From positions 62,001 through 126,000 of the forward strand of contig NZ_MUZA01000001.1 in NCBI RefSeq assembly GCF_021442385.1: DNA of 64,000 nucleotides, read 5' to 3'. The DNA is from Micromonospora sp. MH99 (GTDB lineage Bacteria; Actinomycetota; Actinomycetes; Mycobacteriales; Micromonosporaceae). Below are positions 1-9,072 of the stretch, piece after piece. The stretch's first letter is position 1, and the number at the start of each line of letters is the position of its first letter. Under the pieces are notes generated by a model. It had not been told where the DNA came from, ran no database searches, and saw only the letters and a list, made by a program, of their open reading frames with translations. The translations under genes and the position numbers were made by a program.

Positions 1-91
1 CGCAGACCGCGACCGGGATGATGAGGCTGGTGATCAGCACCAGCCGGTTGCGGAAGATCTGGATCAGTTCGCTGGACGCGATGGACAACAC
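1..91 (-). CDS. ABC-2 type transporter permease (5' end only)
   Basis: Only the first 30 codons are inside the window; the gene continues beyond position 1. The visible N-terminus reads VLSIASSELIQIFRNRLVL followed by a hydrophobic stretch, the usual start of an ABC-2 export permease: a short cytoplasmic helix, then the first membrane segment. The GTG start at 91 is preceded by an AGGAG ribosome binding site seven bases upstream. It lies 27 bases after the ATPase gene on the same strand, so the two very probably form one exporter operon. The substrate cannot be told from this fragment. Confidence 0.8.
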   Translation of the reverse strand, partial: MLSIASSELIQIFRNRLVLITSLIIPVAVC

Positions 92-118
92 GGTGATGCT
101 CCTGTCGGAAGGCACGGA

Positions 119-1000
119 TCAGTTGTTGATGGCGCGGAACACGTCGTCGAGCCGGGTCGGTCCCGCCGCCAGGTCCCGCAGCTCCACGGCGTGGTCCCGC
201 GCCCAGCCGAGCAGGAGGTGCAGGTCTTTCTGCAGCTCGAAGGACTCGACAGTGACCTTCCCGTCGGCGTCGACGGCGGCCTGCACCGGCAGCGGTGGAA
301 CCGGCGCGGCAAGGGAGAAGCGGATCACGCCGGGGAGGGTGTGGGTCAGCTCGGAGACGGTGCCCTCACGGTGGAGGGTGCCCTCGTGCATGAGCCCGAT
401 CCGGTCCGCGCGCTGCTGCGCCTCCTCCAGGTAGTGCGTGGTGAGCACGATGGTGGCGCCGTTCTCCCGCAGCCGGTCCACGGTCGCCCACACGGCGTCG
501 CGGGACTGGATGTCCAGGCCGGTGGTCGGCTCGTCGAGGAAGATCAGCTCCGGGGTGCCGTAGACAGCCGTGGCGAAGTCCAGCCGCCGCTTCTCACCGC
601 CGGAGAGCTGGGACACCTTGCGGCCGGCTCGACCGGTGAGGTCGACCAGGTCGAGCACCCGGTCGACGTCGTCGGTGCGCCGGGTGAGCCGGCCGATCAG
701 GCCGACGGACTCGCGTACGGTGAGGTCCGGGGAGAAACCACTCTCCTGGAGCATGACGCCCATACGGGGACGTACGGCTCGCCGATCGTCGGGGCTGTGC
801 CCGAAGACCCGTACGCTGCCCGAGGTTGGCCTCCGGTGCCCCTCGACGACTTCCAGGGTCGAGGTCTTGCCCGCCCCGTTGGTGCCCAGCAGCGCGTAGA
901 GCTCCCCGGGTCGTACCTCGAAGGTGAGGTCCTTCACGGCGGGGAAGTCACCGTAGGTGAGGTTCAGCCGGTCGACTTCGATGACAGGTGTGGTGGACAT
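119..1000 (-). CDS. ABC transporter ATP-binding protein (DrrA/CcmA-like exporter ATPase)
   Basis: A 293-residue nucleotide-binding subunit. It has Walker A GTNGAGKTST, the signature LSGGEKRR, Walker B LIFLDEPTTGLD and an H-loop (LTTHYLEEA), followed by a short C-terminal domain typical of ABC-2 drug or lipid exporters. The start was set at ATG 1000 (MSTTPVIEV), where homology begins; the reading frame stays open 15 codons further upstream, but those residues look non-coding. It is transcribed together with the permease at the window edge and is divergent from a two-component system that may control it. The exported substrate is unknown; antibiotic resistance or lipid export are common roles for this family. 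Confidence 0.93.
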   Translation of the reverse strand: MSTTPVIEVDRLNLTYGDFPAVKDLTFEVRPGELYALLGTNGAGKTSTLEVVEGHRRPTSGSVRVFGHSPDDRRAVRPRMGVMLQESGFSPDLTVRESVGLIGRLTRRTDDVDRVLDLVDLTGRAGRKVSQLSGGEKRRLDFATAVYGTPELIFLDEPTTGLDIQSRDAVWATVDRLRENGATIVLTTHYLEEAQQRADRIGLMHEGTLHREGTVSELTHTLPGVIRFSLAAPVPPLPVQAAVDADGKVTVESFELQKDLHLLLGWARDHAVELRDLAAGPTRLDDVFRAINN

Positions 1001-1058
1001 GCACCCATGACAGCGCGGGGACGGCCGGCCGGTCAGTGGCGCCATGTCATCAGCGGAT

Positions 1059-1073
1059 GTGACGCGGTGTCAC
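1059..1073. promoter_or_regulatory. Inverted repeat GTGAC-N5-GTCAC between ABC exporter and two-component genes
   Basis: A perfect 5-bp inverted repeat with a 5-bp spacer lies in the 104-bp divergent intergenic region, about 35 bp upstream of the histidine kinase start. NarL-type regulators bind such dyads, so this is a candidate site for the adjacent response regulator. No experimental motif is available to confirm it. Confidence 0.35.
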
Positions 1074-1104
1074 TGGTCGTGGCCTCTGGCTGCCCGATAC
1101 TGGT

Positions 1105-2262
1105 GTGGTGACCGCGAGATCACCGCGCTTCACCGAGTCGACGCAGGGAAGGCTGCGCCGGCTGAACCTGGTTACGTCACTGCCGCCCGTGGTGTTCGCC
1201 GCGGTGGTCCTGCTCTACACCGACGCCCGTACCTGGTGGCACATCGTCGTCCTGGCACCGGGTGCCGTGGCGGCCGTGGTGGCCTTCGAACGGTGGACGG
1301 CCAACGACCTGGCGAGGGTGGCGCTGCCGTGCCTGGTCGTGGCGGGGGCGGTGTGGCCACTGGGGGTCCTGGTGACCGGCAGCCCCAACGCCTACTGGGG
1401 GTTCTGCGCCGTGGGCTCCCTCACCCTGCGTGAGGTGCGGAGGCGCCGGAAGCTGGTGATGGCCGGGCTGTTCACCTACGTCGCGGCCGTCGGCGCGGTG
1501 CGGCTGCTGGTGCAGCGGGACGACATCGGTCACGTTGTGATCACCTACGTCCTCGTCCCGACTGCCCTGACCGTCATCGTGACGGTCTTCACGGTGGTGG
1601 GGGAGCGCTTCTACGACCTCATCCGGGAACTCGAACAGACCCGGGAGCGGGAAGCGGAACTCGCGGTGATCCGCGAACGCGTCCGGTTCGCCAGCGACCT
1701 GCACGACATCCAGGGTCACACCCTGCACGTGGTGAAGCTGAAGATCGCTCTGGCGCAGCGGCTGCTGCTGCGCGACACCGAGCGGGCGGAAAAGGAGCTG
1801 CGCGAGACGTACGCGCTGGTCAGCGACACGATCGCACAGACCAAGGAACTCGCGTACGCCCAACGGCGGCTCAACCTCACGGCGGAACTCGAGAACGCGA
1901 AGAACCTGTTCGAGGCCGCCGGCATCCGGGTCCGGGTGACCCGCGAGGCCGACATCGATGACCGCGCCAGCGAACTGCTCGGTCAGGTGCTGCGGGAGAC
2001 CACCACCAACATCCTGCGGCACGCACAGGCCACCCAGGTGCAGATCACGCTGGCCGCGTCGGGCATCACCATCGTCAACGACGGCGCGACCGCCACCGCG
2101 CTCCCCGAGCTGCGCGGGCTGGCGGCGCTCCGGCAACGGGTGGCCGGCGACGGAGGTGAGCTGACCGTGGAACAGACCGGCGAGCGGTTCCTGACCGCGG
2201 CGGTCTTCCCACCGGCTCGGGCGGACGCGGCTCTGACGGTTCCCGGGAAGGACGGCCGATGA
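1105..2262 (+). CDS. Sensor histidine kinase (DesK/HisKA_3 type)
   Basis: A 385-residue membrane sensor kinase. Four or five hydrophobic segments occupy roughly residues 22-165, followed by a short coiled region (RELEQTREREAELAVIRER). The HisKA_3 phospho-acceptor motif DLHDIQGH has its histidine at about residue 200, and a compact HATPase domain with an N-box near residues 295-300 completes it. Two tandem GTG codons could start it (1105 or 1108). Its stop overlaps the response regulator start by four bases (ATGA), so the two are translationally coupled. Similar pairs next to ABC exporters sense membrane or antibiotic stress; the signal here is unknown. Confidence 0.93.
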   Translation: MVTARSPRFTESTQGRLRRLNLVTSLPPVVFAAVVLLYTDARTWWHIVVLAPGAVAAVVAFERWTANDLARVALPCLVVAGAVWPLGVLVTGSPNAYWGFCAVGSLTLREVRRRRKLVMAGLFTYVAAVGAVRLLVQRDDIGHVVITYVLVPTALTVIVTVFTVVGERFYDLIRELEQTREREAELAVIRERVRFASDLHDIQGHTLHVVKLKIALAQRLLLRDTERAEKELRETYALVSDTIAQTKELAYAQRRLNLTAELENAKNLFEAAGIRVRVTREADIDDRASELLGQVLRETTTNILRHAQATQVQITLAASGITIVNDGATATALPELRGLAALRQRVAGDGGELTVEQTGERFLTAAVFPPARADAALTVPGKDGR

Positions 2263-2861
2263 CCACCATCGTGCTCGCCGACGACGAGGCGTTGCTGCGT
2301 ACGGCCCTGGCCGCGCTGCTGCCGATGGAGGGGGACATCACCGTCCTCGCCGAGGCGCAGGACGGCCAGACGGCGATCGCCGCCACCCTGCGCCACCAGC
2401 CCGACGTGCTGGTCATCGACCTGGAGATGCCGGGCGTGGACGGCCTCGGCGCGGTCGCCGAGATCCGCCGTGTGCGACCCGAACAGGTGATCCTCATGCT
2501 GACCCGGCACGCCCGCCCGGGCGTGCTGCGCAAGGCGTTGAAGCTCGGTGTGCAGGGCTTCGTCAGCAAGTCCGCCGAGCCGGCCCACATCACCTCCGTC
2601 ATCGCCACCCTGCACGCGGGCAAGCGCTGGATCGACCCGGACGTGTCGGCGCTGGCAGTCACCGAGGACTGCCCCCTCACCGACCGTGAGGCGGACGTGC
2701 TGCGGGTCACCGGCGAGGGCTACTCGGTCGCCGACATCGCCGCCCGGCTCCACCTCGCCCCGGGCACCGTCCGCAACTACCTCTCCAACGCCATGCGCAA
2801 GACCCAGACCCGGACCCGCCACGAAGCGGCCCGCTACGCCCGCGAACACGACTGGCTGTAG
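2259..2861 (+). CDS. Response regulator, NarL/LuxR family
   Basis: A 200-residue two-component regulator. The N-terminal receiver domain has the acidic pair near D8-D9, the phosphorylated aspartate D54 in LVIDLEMPG and a conserved lysine in FVSKSAEP. The C-terminal LuxR helix-turn-helix (LTDREADVLRVTGEGYSVADIAARL) binds DNA. It overlaps the upstream kinase by four bases, so the cognate pair is clear. Likely targets are the divergent ABC exporter and its own operon, by analogy with DesR-like systems. Its length is normal for the family. Confidence 0.94.
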   Translation: MTTIVLADDEALLRTALAALLPMEGDITVLAEAQDGQTAIAATLRHQPDVLVIDLEMPGVDGLGAVAEIRRVRPEQVILMLTRHARPGVLRKALKLGVQGFVSKSAEPAHITSVIATLHAGKRWIDPDVSALAVTEDCPLTDREADVLRVTGEGYSVADIAARLHLAPGTVRNYLSNAMRKTQTRTRHEAARYAREHDWL

Positions 2862-2909
2862 CCGAGGGTCGCACGTAACCACTCCGCACCGAAACGATGG
2901 AATGAGAGC

Positions 2910-4088
2910 ATGACGTCCACCTGGATCACCACCCCGATCAGCACGGACCTCCTGCGCGGCGCGCTCGACGTGCAGCGCACCGCCCGCGGGGTGCTGCCGC
3001 ACCGGCTGCCCGCCTGGGCGCGCGCCCAGTACACCGATGGTCAGCTCGCCATGGTGGAGGCTCAGCCCGCCGGTGTGCGGCTGGCCCTGCGTACCCGGGC
3101 GACAGCGGTCGAGCTGGACGCGCTGCCCACCCGGCAGACCTACACCGGTCTGCCGTCGCGTCCGGTCGGCGTCTACGACCTGCTCGTCGACGGCCACCTG
3201 ACCGACCAGGCCAGCGTCACCGGTGGCGACACGGTGACCGTCGACATGGCCAGCGGTACCGCCGAGCGGCGGCCCGGTCCACCCGGCACCATCCGCTTCA
3301 CCGGTCTGCCGGACCGGTTGAAGGACGTCGAGATCTGGCTGCCGCACAACGAGACCACCGAACTCGTCGCCCTGCGCACCGACGCGCCGGTGGCTCCCGT
3401 ACCGGTGGGGGAGCGCCGGGTGTGGCTGCACCACGGCAGCTCCATCAGTCAGGGCTCCAACGCCACCAGCCCCACCGCCACCTGGCCCGTCGTCGCCGCC
3501 TCCCTGGGCGGCATCGACCTGGTCAATCTCGGCTTCGGCGGCAGCGCGTTGCTCGACCCGTTCACCGCTCGCACGATGCGGGACACGCCGGCAGACCTGA
3601 TCAGCGTGAAGATCGGTATCAACCTGGTCAACGCCGATCTGATGCGGCTGCGCGCCTTCACCCCGGCCGTGCACGGCTTCCTCGACACGATCCGGGAGGG
3701 CCATCCCACCACGCCGCTGCTGGTCGTCTCGCCCATCTACTGTCCCATCCACGAGGACACCCCCGGCCCGGGAGCCTTCGACCTCGTCGCCCTCGCCACC
3801 GGGCAGGTACGGTTCCGCGCCACGGGGGACCCGGCGGAGCGGGCGAGCGGAAAGCTCACGCTCGGTGTCATCCGCGACGAGCTGGCCCGCATCACCGCCC
3901 AGCGGGCGGCCGGCGACCCGAACCTGTACCACCTCGACGGCCTCGATCTCTACGGCGCGGCCGACTTCGCCGAGCTGCCGCTGCCCGACCAGCTCCACCC
4001 GGACACCGCCACCCACCGGCGCATCGCCGAACGCTTCGCCAAGCGGGCGTTCACCGCTGACGGTCCCTTCGCGGACCGTAGCTCTTGA
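2910..4088 (+). CDS. SGNH/GDSL hydrolase family protein
   Basis: A 392-residue predicted esterase or acylhydrolase without a signal peptide. An N-terminal beta-rich domain (about residues 1-165) precedes the SGNH domain. Block I is HGSSISQG with the nucleophile serine near residue 177, block II glycine is in NLGFGGSALLDP, block III asparagine is in VKIGINLVN, and block V is DQLHPD near the C-terminus with catalytic Asp and His. The two-domain layout resembles carbohydrate esterases of the CE2/CE3 type or GDSL lipases, but the substrate cannot be assigned. It starts 48 bases after the response regulator. Confidence 0.88.
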   Translation: MTSTWITTPISTDLLRGALDVQRTARGVLPHRLPAWARAQYTDGQLAMVEAQPAGVRLALRTRATAVELDALPTRQTYTGLPSRPVGVYDLLVDGHLTDQASVTGGDTVTVDMASGTAERRPGPPGTIRFTGLPDRLKDVEIWLPHNETTELVALRTDAPVAPVPVGERRVWLHHGSSISQGSNATSPTATWPVVAASLGGIDLVNLGFGGSALLDPFTARTMRDTPADLISVKIGINLVNADLMRLRAFTPAVHGFLDTIREGHPTTPLLVVSPIYCPIHEDTPGPGAFDLVALATGQVRFRATGDPAERASGKLTLGVIRDELARITAQRAAGDPNLYHLDGLDLYGAADFAELPLPDQLHPDTATHRRIAERFAKRAFTADGPFADRSS

Positions 4089-4264
4089 GCGCATGCCGAG
4101 GAGCGCACCGAGCGGCGAATCGTCCTCGTCGAGGGCCATGAGCGCCGCGACCATCTCGAGTGACGCCAGGTCGAGGCGGCGGGCCGGCGGCGGATCGGAT
4201 TGAGCAGCGCTCTCCTGCAGCGGCTGTCGCTCGTTCACGCATGCCGAGCGGGTGGGTCGGGCGG

Positions 4265-7200
4265 TCAGGCGGATCGCCGGGTGCGGCCGAGTGACAGGAG
4301 CAGGCCGGCGGCGGCCAGCCCGATTCCGGCGGCGGCGGTGTACTCAGGGAGTTGGGCGGGGATGCCGAGGTAGACGGTGATGCCGAGGATGCGGGACAGG
4401 CCCCAGGGCAGCAGCGCGAGCTGGTCGTTCCACACCGTCAGCGCGCGTTCCAGGCCCACCACCGCGACCAGGACGGACAGCACGCCGAGGGGCACACCCG
4501 CGGCGGTGAGCGTCAACCCGACGGCGCTTCGGCGGCGCCTGCCGTACCGGTCCCGCAGGACGACGGCGACGACCACGAACAGCCAGCAGAACGCCGCGAA
4601 CGCGACGGTGACGTACGCCCCGCGCACGCTCGGCGCGGTCCAGAAGGCGAACCAGTAACCGCCCGGTCCGCGCCCGGCGAGCGCCGCCAGCAGCAACACG
4701 CTGCGCAGCAGCGCGACGCCGCCGAGCGCGGCCCACAGGTGGAACGGGTCCCGACGGCCGACGACGAGGCGTACGACGAGGGCGAACAGCGCCCACCCAC
4801 CGAGGGTGACCAGCAGGTGCGCCGGCGCGGCGAACCAGGTCAACACGAGCCGGCTCGCCACCAGCACCACTGCCGGGACCAGCCACACCACCACCCGGTC
4901 CGCCCGCGTCGTGGGCGTCGGTAGCGCGGCGACCCGCCACGGCCGGAGCGCGCCGAGCAGCAACCCGCGCGCGGCGGCGGCGCCGAACCCACGCCCGTAG
5001 AGGCCGAGCAGCACCACCAGCAGGATCGACCCGAGCATCGCCCGGGCCGCCCAGGCCATCGCCGGGTCCCGGTCGGCACGCCGGGCCCCGAGGTCGGCGG
5101 CGGTGAAGTTGTACGCCGGCAGGTCCACATCGGCGCCGTAGCGCTGCCGGTGCGCGTCGCGCGCGTGGTGGTATGCCGCTGTGGCCAGCCGCCAGTCGTG
5201 GCGGGCCGCCGGGGCACCCGTGTCCAGCCACTGCGCGTGTCGCAGCACCATGGCCCGGTACGCGCTCAGCGTCTCGAACAGGTCGACCTGGTAGTCGAGA
5301 GTCGCGGTGAAACGCCCGCGCAGTTCGGCGTCCCGCCAGGTCGCCGGTTCGGTTCCGGCGACCAGGTCCCGCATGCGCCGGGCCAGTACGACTGCCTGCC
5401 GGCCCTCCTCGATCGCCTCGTCGACGTGGCCGCCGGTCACCGCGTAGATGCTGTCCAGTGCGGCGGAGTCGCCGGTCGGGATGTCCCACTCGAAGATCCA
5501 CATCATGGGCGGCGGTTCCAGCCCGAGCGCCCGCACCGACCGGTCGGCGTACGGGCCGATGTAGAGGCCCTTGGTGACCGCCCGCCGGGACAGCGCCATG
5601 GCCTGACCGATCGCGGCGACGGTGCCGGGGTCGCCGGAGAACATGCGGTACGCCCAGTCGGCCGTGATCTGCGCCGGGTCGACGTTCGGGTCCCAGGCCA
5701 GGCGGCCGACGGCGTACGTGTTGAGGTCGTAGAGCTGCCAGAACCCCGCGCGCAGGTACAACGACATGGGCCCGGCGCGCAGGGGACCGCCGTCCTGGGT
5801 CCAGTTCCAGACACCCTCGACGTTGGGGTTGGTGGCGAGGAATGCGCGCAGCGCCTCGCGGTGCAGCGGGCCGAGATCGTTGGGCAGCGAGCCGAACCCC
5901 TCGAACTCGCGGCGGGCCTGGAACTCCACGATGCGGCGGTGCCCGCCGCCCAGCAGGGTGGTGTTCAGCGGCAGGTGGCTGTAGAAGTCGCCCAGGGTGT
6001 ACTTGGTGGACACGATCAGGTGTGGGTCGTCGAGCCCGCCGAGGACCTGCGCGTACGACTCCGGGTTGGTGTGCAGGTCGCCGACGGCGCCGACGCCCAC
6101 CGTCCACGTGCGAAAGATGATCTCCTTTCCGGCCGTGCCAGCCGTGTCCAGCAGTGCCCGCAGCATCGCGCGCACGGACGCCGCCGTGGTGACCGCGAGC
6201 TTCGACGAGTAGTCCCAGCCGGCCCCGGCGTACACCTCGCCGCCCTCACCGACACGGACCATCAGGCCGTCGACGAACGGCATGCTCTCGAACAGCTCGG
6301 CCAGACCGGCCTGGTAGACAGCCCACAGCCGAGGGTCGGCCGTGTCGAGGCCGCCGACGGTCCGCGTCAGGTACGCCTCCACCGGCGGCGACACCGCGAG
6401 CATGTCGGTCAGCAGGAAGACCCGCACGCCCATGTCCTCGGCGTACCTGAAGACGGGGCCGAATGCGGCGACCATCGCCCGTGCGCGGTCGACGTGCGGG
6501 TCGCCGGGCGGGTAGACTGCGTGCCCGTCGTCGACCTTCGCGAACGTTACGTACTCCAGGAAGCCGGGCACGACGACTCCGTTGAATCCCTGCGCCACCG
6601 AGTGGTCGACGAACTGCCGGAACTGCGCGTCGATGCGGGCCACCGCGGCAGCGTCCACCCACGGCGCGCGAGGCAGGACCGCCGTCCCGACCACGTCGGT
6701 GTTCAGGCCATAGTCGTCGCCGGCGGCGAAGACGGCCGGGTCGGGCTCGCGCCCCACCGACCCCGCGTCGGTCAGCCGCAGGCCGAGTCGGGGGACGACC
6801 ACCCGACCCGCGTCCGCCGCCGCAAGCGCCTCGGCGCCGGAGCGGATCCGGTCGGCCAGCCGGTACATCCCGGCTGCCACGCCCGCGACGTCGCCGCCCT
6901 GGACGGTCAGCTCGGTGCCGCGCACGTCGAGCCGGTACGACTCGGGCGGCCCGCCGAGGGTGGACAGCACGCCCGCCCGCAGCGCGGTGACCGCCGACAG
7001 GTCCGGGGTGGCGACCGGTGCCGTGCCGGGTGCGGCCGTCGCGGGCTTGGCCGGGTGCGGCGCGGCCGGGACGAGCACCGGCCGGGGCAGGCCGCGAAAG
7101 ACGACCGCGTCGGCGACGGCGGTTGCGGCCTTCCTCAGCCGCAGATCATCGGGTACGACCAGGGACGCCAACGGCGGCACCGGCGTGGGCGTCCGCGCCG

Positions 7201-7357
7201 GCGCGGCGACAGCGTCCTCGCGCGGCACGGCGGCGGGGGCGTGGCTCAGCCCCAGCGTGTCGCCGACCCCCCAGGCAGCGGCCGCGCCGAGCGCCAGCAG
7301 GACCGCCGCGGCGACGAGCAGCGGGTACGGCCTGCGGGCCTGGGCAACGTGAGCCAC
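4265..7357 (-). CDS. Large membrane protein with GH67-like glycosidase domain and C-terminal transmembrane domain
   Basis: About 1030 residues. An N-terminal signal anchor (PYPLLVAAAVLLALGAAAAW) is followed by a region resembling the GH20/GH67 N-terminal domain (ESYRLDVRG...GVAAGMYRLADRI). A barrel-like region with GH67-style features comes next (VEGVWNWTQDGG, WGxxR-type loops, PMMWIFEWD), and the last 230 residues hold about seven hydrophobic segments. Alpha-glucuronidases are usually soluble and near 700 residues, so the polytopic tail is unusual. The GTG at 7357 is chosen because an alternative GTG at 7396 lies inside the terminator hairpin of the upstream gene. Catalytic residues were not confirmed. 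Confidence 0.7.
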   Translation of the reverse strand: MAHVAQARRPYPLLVAAAVLLALGAAAAWGVGDTLGLSHAPAAVPREDAVAAPARTPTPVPPLASLVVPDDLRLRKAATAVADAVVFRGLPRPVLVPAAPHPAKPATAAPGTAPVATPDLSAVTALRAGVLSTLGGPPESYRLDVRGTELTVQGGDVAGVAAGMYRLADRIRSGAEALAAADAGRVVVPRLGLRLTDAGSVGREPDPAVFAAGDDYGLNTDVVGTAVLPRAPWVDAAAVARIDAQFRQFVDHSVAQGFNGVVVPGFLEYVTFAKVDDGHAVYPPGDPHVDRARAMVAAFGPVFRYAEDMGVRVFLLTDMLAVSPPVEAYLTRTVGGLDTADPRLWAVYQAGLAELFESMPFVDGLMVRVGEGGEVYAGAGWDYSSKLAVTTAASVRAMLRALLDTAGTAGKEIIFRTWTVGVGAVGDLHTNPESYAQVLGGLDDPHLIVSTKYTLGDFYSHLPLNTTLLGGGHRRIVEFQARREFEGFGSLPNDLGPLHREALRAFLATNPNVEGVWNWTQDGGPLRAGPMSLYLRAGFWQLYDLNTYAVGRLAWDPNVDPAQITADWAYRMFSGDPGTVAAIGQAMALSRRAVTKGLYIGPYADRSVRALGLEPPPMMWIFEWDIPTGDSAALDSIYAVTGGHVDEAIEEGRQAVVLARRMRDLVAGTEPATWRDAELRGRFTATLDYQVDLFETLSAYRAMVLRHAQWLDTGAPAARHDWRLATAAYHHARDAHRQRYGADVDLPAYNFTAADLGARRADRDPAMAWAARAMLGSILLVVLLGLYGRGFGAAAARGLLLGALRPWRVAALPTPTTRADRVVVWLVPAVVLVASRLVLTWFAAPAHLLVTLGGWALFALVVRLVVGRRDPFHLWAALGGVALLRSVLLLAALAGRGPGGYWFAFWTAPSVRGAYVTVAFAAFCWLFVVVAVVLRDRYGRRRRSAVGLTLTAAGVPLGVLSVLVAVVGLERALTVWNDQLALLPWGLSRILGITVYLGIPAQLPEYTAAAGIGLAAAGLLLSLGRTRRSA

Positions 7358-7387
7358 GCTCGCATCGTAATGGCTGCACCGGCCCGC

Positions 7388-7418
7388 GCCCGGCACCCCC
7401 GCGGTGAGGATGCCGGGC
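7388..7418 (-). terminator. Hairpin downstream of GH25 lysozyme gene
   Basis: GCCCGGCA and TGCCGGGC form an 8-bp perfect stem just after the lysozyme stop codon at 7430. There is no U tract, which is common for actinobacterial terminators. It separates the lysozyme gene from the GH67-like gene on the same strand. Confidence 0.55.
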
Positions 7419-7429
7419 AGCGGCGGTGC

Positions 7430-8659
7430 TCAGAGAGCGATCCGGTCGAACTTCTCCCAGGCGCCGATCGCCGTCCGGTTGGCGATGAGGGGTTTGGTGC
7501 CGCCGCTCTCCGCCACCACGTACCTGCCGTTGGTCGCGGCGCGCAGGCTGATCGTGCCGTCCGAGTTGTTGATGATGGTGAACTTCTCCCAGGTGCCGAC
7601 CTTGGTGCGGTTGGCGATCAGTGGTTTGGCGCCGGCGCTCTCCGCCGTCACGTACCGACCGTTGGCACGCGAGCGGAGCGCGACGTAACCGCCGCCGGCA
7701 CTGATCACGTCGAACTGCTCCCACAATGCGACTGTGGTGCGGTTGGCGATCAGCGGCTTGCCGCCGGCGCTCTCCGCCACCACGTAGCGATTGTTGGTCC
7801 GTGAGCGGAGGGCGACCGGAGGCGCGGCCACCGGTGCGCCGGTCAGCCCGGTGAGGGCCGCGTGGGTGCCGTTGAAGACGTTCTGGCTGTAGTTCCCGGG
7901 CTGGCTAGGGTTGCCGGCGGCGTACTGCCAGATGGTCTCCGCGGTCCAACCCGCCGGCAGGGGTGGACGAGTGGTGGTGTAGCCGGCGATGTCCAACGGG
8001 TTGGCGCCGAACGACGCGTTCTTGCCGGTGCAGGGATTCCAGTAGTTGGTGTTCGTGTAGATCATCACGGGCCGGCCGATGCGTGCCTTGACCTGGTCGG
8101 TGAAGGACCGGATCCAGTTCGACATCTCGGTCGGGGTCAGCCCGTAGCAGGTGGGCGCGTCGCTCCAGTAGGGCCACTCGATGTCGACCATCGGCACGAG
8201 GGTCTGGCCGTCCTTGGTGAACTTCGCGCTGTCGACAAAGAAGTTGGCCTCGTTGATCGGATCGCGCTTGTCCGGACGGGCGAAATGGTAGGCCCCGACG
8301 AGCAGACCGGCGTCCTTGGCCGCGGCATAGTCTTCGGCGAAGTACGGATTGAGGTACGTCCTGCCCTCCGTCGCCTTGACGTAGGCGAACTTGACGCCGC
8401 TTGCCGCGACCGCGGGCCAGCTGATCGGGCCCAGGTTGTGGTCGTGGCTGGAGACGTCGATGCCCCTGACCGTGTAGCCCGCCGGGATGGCGGCACTCGT
8501 GGACGTCGCGGCGCTGCGCGCGCCCGGGGTGATGCCAGCGTTCGCTCGGCCGCCACCATCGGCGGTCGGGTCCGCGGCATGCGCGGGCTGCGTGACGCCG
8601 AGCGCCGTACCGACCGCGAGGCCGGCGGACATCAGCACGCAGAGCAGTTTTCTAGGCAT
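7430..8659 (-). CDS. Secreted GH25 lysozyme (N-acetylmuramidase) with three fascin-like repeats
   Basis: A 409-residue secreted protein. The signal peptide ends near TQPAHAA. The GH25 domain starts with [10 protein letters not shown] and includes [17 protein letters not shown] and MVDIEWPYW, with the conserved catalytic acidic residues (D of GIDVS, D and E of VDIEW). The C-terminus carries three similar segments of about 45 residues, each with the pattern [24 protein letters not shown]...WEQFDVI, typical of a fascin/RICIN-like beta-trefoil. The domain probably binds cell-wall or plant glycans. The ATG at 8659 is preceded by a weak GAGG site. The expected activity is cleavage of the MurNAc-GlcNAc bond in peptidoglycan. 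Confidence 0.93.
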   Translation of the reverse strand: MPRKLLCVLMSAGLAVGTALGVTQPAHAADPTADGGGRANAGITPGARSAATSTSAAIPAGYTVRGIDVSSHDHNLGPISWPAVAASGVKFAYVKATEGRTYLNPYFAEDYAAAKDAGLLVGAYHFARPDKRDPINEANFFVDSAKFTKDGQTLVPMVDIEWPYWSDAPTCYGLTPTEMSNWIRSFTDQVKARIGRPVMIYTNTNYWNPCTGKNASFGANPLDIAGYTTTRPPLPAGWTAETIWQYAAGNPSQPGNYSQNVFNGTHAALTGLTGAPVAAPPVALRSRTNNRYVVAESAGGKPLIANRTTVALWEQFDVISAGGGYVALRSRANGRYVTAESAGAKPLIANRTKVGTWEKFTIINNSDGTISLRAATNGRYVVAESGGTKPLIANRTAIGAWEKFDRIAL

Positions 8660-9072
8660 GGTGAGGTGGCTTTCTCCTTGCTCGCGGGCCGAGTTGACCA
8701 CCGGCGCGGCGGGCGGAACCCGCCACGCCTGTGTCGCGCGCCGAGAGGCGCGGCTGGCTGCCTCCATCGGCGTGGGTCCGCAGGAGTATTTCTTGTCGAC
8801 GGAAGATCGCACCGTCCTGGAGGAGCGAAATCAGGTCATCGGCAGGACGCGTCGAGCCGAACGGTGGAATTCGAGAGTCGGGGACACCGCCACGGCGGCC
8901 GCGAGCGGTGCGCCGGCCCGCAGCACGCCCACGGAGAGCAGTCGCATCCCGGTGTGTGCCATGTGCGTGCGCGGGACGAAGAGCAGCCGTGGGCCAGCAA
9001 CACCACCCTGATCCGCACCACTCGTCGTCATGGGGACGGCCGGTCGCTGTCTCCGCTCGGAGTCGGGATGTG
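8660..9072. other. 413-bp intergenic region
   Basis: This stretch separates the lysozyme promoter end from the 3' end of the iron-type alcohol dehydrogenase. No credible coding sequence, tRNA or strong hairpin was seen. It must contain the lysozyme promoter, but no convincing -35/-10 pair could be picked. Confidence 0.5.

Noticed and set aside
1983-4238. Minus-strand open frame over the kinase, regulator and SGNH genes
   Set aside because: Spans three well-supported plus-strand genes and has no recognisable domain.
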